NCBI RefSeq assembly: GCF_902859825.1
Contig: NZ_CADIKB010000001.1
Coordinates: 124,001-188,000, forward strand
Length of the DNA stretch: 64,000 nucleotides
From: Paraburkholderia phenoliruptrix
Lineage (GTDB): Bacteria > Pseudomonadota > Gammaproteobacteria > Burkholderiales > Burkholderiaceae
Reading direction: 5' to 3'
Shown one piece after another: positions 58,347 to 64,000 of the stretch (position 1 is the first letter of the stretch; each line of letters begins with the position of its first letter). The notes beneath the pieces are model-generated. The model had not been told where the DNA came from. It searched no databases and saw only the letters and a list, made by a program, of their open reading frames with translations. The translations under genes and the position numbers were made by a program.

Positions 58347-59689
58347 AGCTGCTTTCGTCGCTGCACTGGCCGCGCACGCTGTTCGCGCGCCTGACGGTGA
58401 TTCTCTTTATCGGACTCGCGTCGGCGCAGGCGTTGTCGTTCTGGCTCACCATGACGGAGCGCGACCAGACCATGACGAACGTGATGATGGGCTACATCGA
58501 GCGCGAAGTCGCGAGTTCGGTGGCGCTGCTCGATCACCTGCCCGCAGACGAACGCGCCCAGTGGCTGCCGCGTCTCGCGCGGCGCAGCTACGAATTCGTG
58601 CTCGGCCCCGGCGTGAGCGGCGGGCCGGTGGATGCGGATCTGTCGGCGCGCGTCGCGCGCTCCATTGCCGACGGCATCGGCACGAACTATCCGCTCACGG
58701 TGAATGCGGTGCCGGGCGATCGCGAACGGCTGCAGGCCCATTTGAAACTCAGCGACGGCACGCCGCTCACCATCGACATGCGCCCGATGTCCGGCGCGCC
58801 GCTTTCGCGCTGGCTGCCGCTCGTGCTGCTGCTGCAACTCGCCGTGCTGCTCGGCTGCTGCTGGTTCGCGGTGCGCACGGCCACGCGTCCGCTGCACGAG
58901 CTTGCCGTCGCCGCCGACGCGCTCGGCCCCGACCTGAAGGCCGGGCGCCTGAGCGAAAGCGGGCCATCGGAAATTGCACGCGCGGCCCATGCTTTCAACG
59001 CCATGCAGGAACGCATTGCGATGTACGTCACCGAGCGCATGCAGATACTCGCGGCCATTTCGCACGATCTGCAAACGCCGATTACGCGCATGCGTCTGCG
59101 CGTCGACATGATGGACGGCGAACCCGAAGGCGCGAAGCTGCGCCAGGATCTGCAGGAGATGGAAGCGCTCGTGAAAGAAGGCGTGACGTATGCGCGCACG
59201 CTGCACGGCGCGACGGAAACGCCGTGCCGGATCGATCCCGACGCGCTGTTCGACAGTCTGGTGTGCGATTACGTGGATGCCGAGCAGGCGGTTTCGCTGC
59301 AAGGCCGCTTCGGCATGCCGCTGATGACGCGGCCGCAGGCGCTGCGGCGGATCGTCGGCAATCTGGTGGACAACGCGCTCAAATTCGGCGGCGCGGCGGA
59401 GATCGAGATCGCCCTGTCGCCGGACGACAGGCATGCCACGATCTCGGTGCTCGACCGCGGCCCTGGCATTCCCGCCGAGTCGCTCGAAGACGTGTTCCAG
59501 CCGTTCTTCAGGCTCGAAGGTTCGCGCAACCGTCAAACGGGCGGCACCGGTCTGGGCCTTGCGATCGCGCGCCAACTGGCTCTTGCAATGGATGCCACGC
59601 TGGAGCTGCATCACCGCGCCGGCGGCGGCCTGGAGGCCCGGCTCACGCTGCGCAATCTCGTCGCGGCGCCGGCCGCAACGCTGGCGTAG
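58343..59689 (+). CDS. Sensor histidine kinase (EnvZ-like architecture)
   Basis: A 448-aa inner-membrane kinase. Two helices (about 15-35 and 155-175) flank a periplasmic sensor region; a HAMP segment follows (VRTATRPLHELAVAADALGPDL). The H-box is AAISHDLQTPITRMRLR, the N-box LVDNALKFGG, and the G-boxes DRGPGIPAE and GGTGLGLAIARQLA. It is the partner of the response regulator (ATGA overlap). The sensed signal is not evident; no redox-active Cys pair or PAS domain was noticed. Confidence 0.92.
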   Translation: MKLLSSLHWPRTLFARLTVILFIGLASAQALSFWLTMTERDQTMTNVMMGYIEREVASSVALLDHLPADERAQWLPRLARRSYEFVLGPGVSGGPVDADLSARVARSIADGIGTNYPLTVNAVPGDRERLQAHLKLSDGTPLTIDMRPMSGAPLSRWLPLVLLLQLAVLLGCCWFAVRTATRPLHELAVAADALGPDLKAGRLSESGPSEIARAAHAFNAMQERIAMYVTERMQILAAISHDLQTPITRMRLRVDMMDGEPEGAKLRQDLQEMEALVKEGVTYARTLHGATETPCRIDPDALFDSLVCDYVDAEQAVSLQGRFGMPLMTRPQALRRIVGNLVDNALKFGGAAEIEIALSPDDRHATISVLDRGPGIPAESLEDVFQPFFRLEGSRNRQTGGTGLGLAIARQLALAMDATLELHHRAGGGLEARLTLRNLVAAPAATLA

Positions 59690-59768
59690 TGCGTGGGCGG
59701 CATCGCATTGAGCCGCCGTTGCGGTGCTTTGCAGATTCAGGTGTTGCGGGTTTCAGCGGCTGGCGCGC

Positions 59769-60707
59769 TCAGCCCCGCGAGCGTGCCGCGCCTACCGATA
59801 ACGGCCGGTCCTTCTCCTTATCCTTCACCTCGTTGCGTCCTGCGAGTTCGGCCGTCGTTTCGGCGCCGAACAGAAACACCGCCGCCGAAAAGTACAGCCA
59901 CATCATCAGCACGGCGAGCGAGCCGGCTGCGCCGAACGAACTGGCGGTGCCGGCGTGCGTGAGGTAAAGCCCGAACAGATGCCGGCCCACGGAAAACAGT
60001 ATCGCCGCCGTCATCCCGCCCACGGCGGCATGCGCGAGACTCACGCGCGCGTCGGACATCCATCGGAGGAGCGCCGTGAAGGCGGCGCCGAGTACGATCA
60101 GGCCGAGCACCGTCTGCAGGACCGCGGTGACGATAACGAGCGGCGAGTCGCCGAATAGCGCGTGGCCGGCGTAGGTGATCGCGGTATCGAGCACGAGCGA
60201 CACGACAAGCAGAAAGCCGAGGCCGAGCACCATGCCGACCGACACGAGGCGCGTGCGCACGAGCCATGTGAGGCTGCTTTTGCTTTTGACGTTTTTCTCG
60301 GCTTCGAGTACGACGTCGAGCGCCGTGTTGAGCGACGTAAAGGTCGCCGACGCGCCGACGATCAGCAGCACGAGCGACACCACGGCGGCAATTCCCCCGC
60401 CGCTCGCGCGATGCGCATGTTCGACGATGGTCTGCATGGCCTCTGCCGCGTCCTTGCCGAGAATGCCGCGCACCTGCTCGAAGAGCCGCCCGCGCGCCGC
60501 GTCTTCGCCGAAAAACCAGCCGGCGACGGCAAGCACCATGAGGAGCGTCGGCGCAAGCGAAAAAGCCGAATAGAAGCCGACGCTCGCGGCCATCATCGGG
60601 CAGCGGTCGGACATGAAGCGCTTGCCCGCATTGACGACGACCCTCAGAGCGTTGCGCAGCCGCCCATGCTTCCTGCGCGCCGCCGCGGGTGAGGAAACCT
60701 TGTTCAT
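59769..60707 (-). CDS. YihY/BrkB-family membrane protein
   Basis: A 312-aa inner-membrane protein with about six helices. DRCPMMAASVGFYSAFSLAPTLLMVLAVAG is the family's first conserved helix, and AAGSLAVLMMWLYFSAAVFLFGAE the last, followed by a charged tail. The function of the family is not settled. The ATG at 60707 (MNKVSSPAAARRK) has GAGG upstream; the 91-codon longer frame is Arg-rich intergenic sequence. It converges with the sensor kinase gene. Confidence 0.87.
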   Translation of the reverse strand: MNKVSSPAAARRKHGRLRNALRVVVNAGKRFMSDRCPMMAASVGFYSAFSLAPTLLMVLAVAGWFFGEDAARGRLFEQVRGILGKDAAEAMQTIVEHAHRASGGGIAAVVSLVLLIVGASATFTSLNTALDVVLEAEKNVKSKSSLTWLVRTRLVSVGMVLGLGFLLVVSLVLDTAITYAGHALFGDSPLVIVTAVLQTVLGLIVLGAAFTALLRWMSDARVSLAHAAVGGMTAAILFSVGRHLFGLYLTHAGTASSFGAAGSLAVLMMWLYFSAAVFLFGAETTAELAGRNEVKDKEKDRPLSVGAARSRG

Positions 60708-61098
60708 AAACGCCTCGTCATTGAATGTGATGACGCGCCGCGGCAAGATCCGGCGAGTCGACAGCTGAACCGCCGGCAAGGCCGTAACGCTGGATTGCAC
60801 CGCGCATGGAGCGTGCCTGGCGGCACGCGCGCCGCCGCCGGCGCGGGCCCGCAGCGCGTGCGCGCGGCAGTTCGGCAATGTGTGCCGGCGTCGCGAGAGC
60901 GGCCGGCATGTATCGGCAACCCGGGACCCGCCGTAGTTTTTCTTTTCCGCCGACGCAAATCTTCTCGTTTGTCCAATCACCGCGCAGCGCCGATAGTTCA
61001 GTCACCGAAGGCGCACTGCAAGACCCGCCGCACGACGCGGCAACCGGCCGGGCAGTCCGCTCTCATTCCTGAATCTGAACAAAACTCTGGAGCACAAC
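60708..61098. other. Gene-free stretch between BrkB and the SDR gene
   Basis: This 391-bp divergent region is very GC-rich on its left side (60800-60890) and less so on the right. A single TGTATCGGCAA (60909-60919) resembles half of the module described at 63855 but has no partner at 10 bp. A T-rich patch (60936-60950) may belong to a promoter. I see no convincing gene or long repeat. Confidence 0.5.
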
Positions 61099-61809
61099 AT
61101 GAACACGTCGGAAAAAGTCGCAGTGGTGACGGGTGCCTCGCAAGGCATCGGCGCAGAATTGGTCAAGGCGTTTCGCGAGCGCGGGTATCGCGTGGTGGCG
61201 ACAGCCCGCAGCATCAAACCGGTCGACGATCCGAATGTCGTCACGGTCGCGGGCGACATCGCCGATCCGGACACCGCGCGCCGCGTGATCGCGGAAGGTA
61301 TCGCGCGGTTCGGGCGCATCGATACGCTCGTCAACAACGCCGGCGTGTTTCTGGCGAAGCCGTTCACGAGCTATACGTCGGAAGACTACGCGCTGGTGAA
61401 AGGCGTGAATCTGGACGGGTTCTTCAACATCACGCAGCTCGCCATTGCCGAAATGGAGAAGCGCCAAAGCGGGCATATCGTCACCGTCACGACGACGCTC
61501 ACGGATCACGCGATCAGCGGCGTGCCTTCGGTGCTCGCTTCGTTGACCAAGGGCGGCCTGAATGCGGCGACGAAGTCAATCGCGATCGAATACGCGAAAG
61601 CCGGCATTCGCGCGAACGCGGTATCGCCGGGCGTCATCAAATCGCCGATGCATCCGGTCGACACGCATGCGGCGCTGGGCAGCCTGCATCCCATGGGCCA
61701 CATGGGCGAAATGGACGACATCGTGCAGGCGGTGCTGTATCTGGATTCGGCGCCGTTCGTGACGGGCGAGATTCTGCACGTCGACGGCGGCCAGAGCGCC
61801 GGTCATTGA
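61099..61809 (+). CDS. Short-chain dehydrogenase-like protein lacking the catalytic tyrosine
   Basis: A 236-aa Rossmann-fold SDR. Cofactor motif VVTGASQGIGAEL, NNAGVFLAKPF, and IRANAVSPGVIKSPM are intact. In the YxxxK motif the lysine is present (LTKGG) but the residue four before it is alanine, and the usual catalytic Ser region reads VTVTTTLTDH. The protein is therefore unlikely to act as a standard SDR oxidoreductase. It could bind NAD(P) as a regulator or use another mechanism. GGAG (61089-61092) precedes the ATG. The tautomerase-like gene follows after 58 bp. Confidence 0.87.
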   Translation: MNTSEKVAVVTGASQGIGAELVKAFRERGYRVVATARSIKPVDDPNVVTVAGDIADPDTARRVIAEGIARFGRIDTLVNNAGVFLAKPFTSYTSEDYALVKGVNLDGFFNITQLAIAEMEKRQSGHIVTVTTTLTDHAISGVPSVLASLTKGGLNAATKSIAIEYAKAGIRANAVSPGVIKSPMHPVDTHAALGSLHPMGHMGEMDDIVQAVLYLDSAPFVTGEILHVDGGQSAGH

Positions 61810-61825
61810 ACGATCAGGAAGAACT

Positions 61826-61846
61826 GGGCGCCGATTCGCGGCGCCC
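61826..61846 (+). other. Hairpin between SDR and tautomerase genes
   Basis: GGGCGCC (61826-61832), a 7-nt loop, GGCGCCC (61840-61846), then GTCTTTG. The stem is short and only a partial T run follows, so it is a weak terminator or message-processing site within a two-gene unit. Confidence 0.45.
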
Positions 61847-61867
61847 GTCTTTGTCACGGAGAACGAG

Positions 61868-62122
61868 ATGCCTATCGTCACCATTCAGGTCACGCGCGAG
61901 GGAACCAAGCCCGGCGCAACAGCGGTCACGGCCGAAGAAAAAGCGCGCCTGATCAGCGGGGTCAGCCACGTGCTGCTCGACGTGCTGAACAAGCCGCTCG
62001 CGGCCACCTTCGTCGTGATCGAGGAAGTGGACATGGAGAACTGGGGCTGGGGCGGCCTGCCGGTCGAGGCATACCGCAAGCAGGCGGCGCTCAGTAAGGG
62101 CGGCGGCGCGAGCACCGCCTAG
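61868..62122 (+). CDS. 4-oxalocrotonate tautomerase-family protein
   Basis: An 84-aa small tautomerase. The catalytic amino-terminal proline follows the initiator Met (MPIVTIQVTREG). The body contains AEEKARLISGVSHVLLDVLNKPLAATFVVIEEVDMENWGWGG, as in the DmpI/YusQ-like groups. It probably tautomerises keto-enol compounds; the substrate is unknown. ACGGAGAACG (61857-61866) precedes the ATG. It lies downstream of the SDR and is divided from it by a small hairpin. Confidence 0.88.
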   Translation: MPIVTIQVTREGTKPGATAVTAEEKARLISGVSHVLLDVLNKPLAATFVVIEEVDMENWGWGGLPVEAYRKQAALSKGGGASTA

Positions 62123-62160
62123 ACAGCCCGCAGTTTTGATATGCGCGGCAAGCGGTCGGC

Positions 62161-63075
62161 TTACCGCGCGTTGGCCTCTTCGAGAAGCCACGCCTTGAAC
62201 GCGGCGACGGCGGGCTCGCCGCCGTTGTCCTTTCTATGGACAACGTAATAAGCCAGGTCGCACGGCTGTGCCTCGGGAAACGGCCGCACCAGCCGGCCTT
62301 CGGCGATGTCGCGCTCGACAAGGCAGGTTCTGCCGAGCGCCACGCCGTTGCCCGAGATCGCAGTGTGAATAGCGGCGGCGGAGTCGTTGATCTGCAGGCC
62401 GCGGTCGCAATCGACCACGCCCGCGTTGCCGGTCTTCTGCACCCATGAGCGCCACGTGGGGAAGGCGGGCGCCGTGCGCATCGAGATGTCGTGAATCAAC
62501 GGATAGTGGTTCAGATCCGCCGGGGTTCGGAGCGGATGCTCGCCTTCGAGCAGCGCGGGACTGCACACGGGGAAGAACTCGTCGCGCATCAAAAAGGTCG
62601 CGGCGAGTTCGGGCCACTGGCCGGTGCCGTAACGAATGCCCGCATCCACGCGCTCCGCCGTGAAGTCGACGAGCTTCAGCGACAGATCGATGCGCAGATC
62701 GTAGCTCGGATACTTGCGCTGAAACCGCTCCACGCGATGCAAAAACCATTTGTCGGCGAGTGCCGGCGGCACGGTCACGGTCACCGTGATGCGCGCCTTG
62801 CTGGCTTTCAGCCGCTCGACCGCTTGTGCCAGCAACTCGAAGCCCGCCTGCAATTCCGGCATGGCCGCGCGCGCCGCGTCGGTCAAGACGAGCCGCGACG
62901 CGCCCGAACTCGAACGATGAAACAGCTCCATGTTCAGCGTTTCCTCCAGCCCGCGAATCATCTGGCCGATCGCGGCGGGCGTCACATGCAGTTCTTCCGC
63001 AGCGGCGACATAACTCAAATGGCGGCCGACCGCCTCGAAAGCGCGCAGTGCGTTCAGGTGATTGGGTGCTCGCAT
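62161..63075 (-). CDS. LysR-family (GcvA-like) regulator
   Basis: A 304-aa LysR protein. Winged helix (about 3-62): LNALRAFEAVGRHLSYVAAAEELHVTPAAIGQMIRGLEETLNMELFHR. Effector domain with LKLVDFTAERVDAGIRYGTGQWPELAATFLMRDEFFPVCSPALL, as in the GcvA group. It converges with the tautomerase gene and may regulate the SDR-tautomerase pair. Start at 63075 (MRAPNHLN) is chosen where the family match begins; in-frame ATGs 13 and 22 codons upstream are possible. Confidence 0.87.
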   Translation of the reverse strand: MRAPNHLNALRAFEAVGRHLSYVAAAEELHVTPAAIGQMIRGLEETLNMELFHRSSSGASRLVLTDAARAAMPELQAGFELLAQAVERLKASKARITVTVTVPPALADKWFLHRVERFQRKYPSYDLRIDLSLKLVDFTAERVDAGIRYGTGQWPELAATFLMRDEFFPVCSPALLEGEHPLRTPADLNHYPLIHDISMRTAPAFPTWRSWVQKTGNAGVVDCDRGLQINDSAAAIHTAISGNGVALGRTCLVERDIAEGRLVRPFPEAQPCDLAYYVVHRKDNGGEPAVAAFKAWLLEEANAR

Positions 63076-63162
63076 GGGCCGCTTCACAACCTTGATTGAT
63101 TTCGATTGCCGCATGCTGGCAGGCGCGCCTGGCGGCGTCAACCTGTCAGATGCGGCGCTGCA

Positions 63163-63714
63163 TCAGCCGGGTTGCGCGAGCAGCTCGCGGATCTTCGCTT
63201 CCGTCTGCGCATAATCGCCTTCGCCGAAATGGCTGTACACGACGTGTCCTGTCTTGTCGAAGAGATAGAGCGCGGGCCAGTACTGGTTGTCGAACGCATT
63301 CCATGTCGCGTACTGATTGTCGAGCGCGACCGGATAGCGAATGTCGAACTTCCTGACCGCCGCGCTCACATGCCCGGCGTCGCGTTCGAACGGGTACTCG
63401 GGTGTATGAACGCCGATCACCTGCAGCCCCTGAGCGCCGTACTGCTTGTACCAGTTCTTCACGTACGGCAGCGTGTTCACGCAGTTCACGCACGAGTAGG
63501 TCCAGAAGTCGACCAGCACGACTTTGCCGCGCAGTTGCGGCAATGTGAGCGGCGGGCTGTTGATCCAGCTGTCGATGCCGGTGATCTGCGGCGCGGCGGG
63601 CGGATGGTGCTCGGCTGCGCTGATCGCGCTGCCGCGCGTCGCCGCGAGGCTCGCGACCAGCGCGAGCGCGATGAACGAGCCCAAAGTGGCGAGAGTTTTG
63701 AGTCGGGCGGGCAT
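63163..63714 (-). CDS. TlpA/thioredoxin-like redoxin, membrane-anchored or secreted
   Basis: A 183-aa thioredoxin-fold protein. N-terminal signal/anchor (MPARLKTLATLGSFIALALVASLAATRGSA). The fold contains VVLVDFWTYSCVNCVNTLPYVKNWY, with the redox CVNC motif, and VIGVHTPEYPFERDAGHV, then YPVALDNQYATWNAFDNQYWPALYLFD. It resembles the C-terminal domains of DipZ-type proteins. A periplasmic thiol-disulfide or peroxide-related role is likely. Start at 63714, where the signal peptide begins; frames further upstream run through the duplicated regulatory module. Confidence 0.88.
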   Translation of the reverse strand: MPARLKTLATLGSFIALALVASLAATRGSAISAAEHHPPAAPQITGIDSWINSPPLTLPQLRGKVVLVDFWTYSCVNCVNTLPYVKNWYKQYGAQGLQVIGVHTPEYPFERDAGHVSAAVRKFDIRYPVALDNQYATWNAFDNQYWPALYLFDKTGHVVYSHFGEGDYAQTEAKIRELLAQPG

Positions 63715-64000
63715 GATGGAGTTGTCCTTTGCATGGGAGGCGCCGCAGCGCGAGGGTTGATCGGCAGGTACGAGCTCATTGGACGCCGCCGACGTATCTG
63801 CCATGTGTCGTTTGCGGCCCGCTTCTGCAATGTTGTATGTCCACGCCGCCGTCCGATACGTTGCGATACAAAACCCCGCGCCCATGCGCGTGAGCACGCG
63901 CCAGAGCACGCATCGCCGCACCGCGTTCTGTATCGCACTGTATCCACGCCGCCGCCGATACATGCGCTTGCACAACCCCACCTTCGCCGACACAAGCCCG
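63715..64000. promoter_or_regulatory. Upstream region of the TlpA-like gene with copy 2 of the duplicated regulatory module (63793-63887) and a further box (63929-63944)
   Basis: CGTATCTGCCATGTGTCG (63793-63810), TGCAATGTTGTATGTCC (63826-63842), GATACGTTGCGATACA (63855-63870) and AAACCCCGCGCCCATGC (63871-63887) form the module. Further right, TGTATC occurs at 63929-63934 and 63939-63944, a clean 10-bp direct repeat. The stretch is gene-free to the window edge. The right-hand box may serve a divergent gene outside the window. Confidence 0.6.

Overview
The window is GC-rich, densely coded chromosomal DNA from a beta-proteobacterium. Gene content and order (ectoine catabolism, protocatechuate branch, BrkB, DUF6496, MocR regulators) fit Burkholderiaceae, most likely Paraburkholderia or a close relative; this is inferred from gene families only. 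No rRNA, tRNA, CRISPR array, insertion sequence or prophage was seen.

Layout. (1) 1-10803: ectoine/hydroxyectoine uptake and catabolism. Transporter genes (partial ehuC, ehuB) run leftward. The MocR regulator enuR and eutB, eutC, doeA, doeB, doeX, doeC and doeD run rightward. Two near-identical palindromes, one upstream of ehuB/enuR and one upstream of eutB, are candidate EnuR operators. (2) 10943-23083: housekeeping and accessory genes: gamma-glutamyltransferase, an HtrA-like protease, and a phosphate/polyphosphate neighbourhood (PPK2, PiT transporter, CHAD protein) with an 11-bp tandem repeat resembling Pho boxes. These are followed by a diguanylate cyclase, a DedA-rhodanese fusion, an EamA exporter and folE. 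(3) 23208-28542: a LysR regulator divergent from pcaIJBDC, the lower protocatechuate branch, with clustered operator-like repeats. (4) 28624-43873: a TetR regulator divergent from a 14-kb, one-direction cluster. It encodes a 6-hydroxynicotinate-reductase-like Fe-S protein, a UPF0280/ApbE-like protein, two AA_synth (PF06684) paralogues, a branched-chain-amino-acid-type ABC transporter, an enamidase-like amidohydrolase, and a NicAB-like Mo/2Fe-2S/cytochrome c hydroxylase. (5) 43890-55972: mixed genes, including a beta-alanine:pyruvate-type aminotransferase divergent from a MocR regulator, LysE, a lectin-like small protein, an alcohol dehydrogenase, a PQQ-type sugar dehydrogenase, a His-tailed EamA protein and Pcm. 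(6) 55991-64000: redox/stress genes (Ohr, GFA, TlpA-like) around a two-component system, with a ~95-bp regulatory module present twice, plus BrkB, an unusual SDR, a tautomerase and a LysR regulator.

The most interesting system is region 4. Combining a nicotinate-hydroxylase-like enzyme, a 6-hydroxynicotinate-reductase-like enzyme and an enamidase-like enzyme reproduces the first three steps of the reductive (Eubacterium barkeri-type) nicotinate pathway, but here with a respiratory, cytochrome-c-linked hydroxylase and an ABC importer. The UPF0280/ApbE-like gene next to the reductase could serve covalent flavin attachment, and the two AA_synth proteins have no assigned step. The true substrate (nicotinate or a related N-heterocyclic acid) cannot be fixed from sequence.
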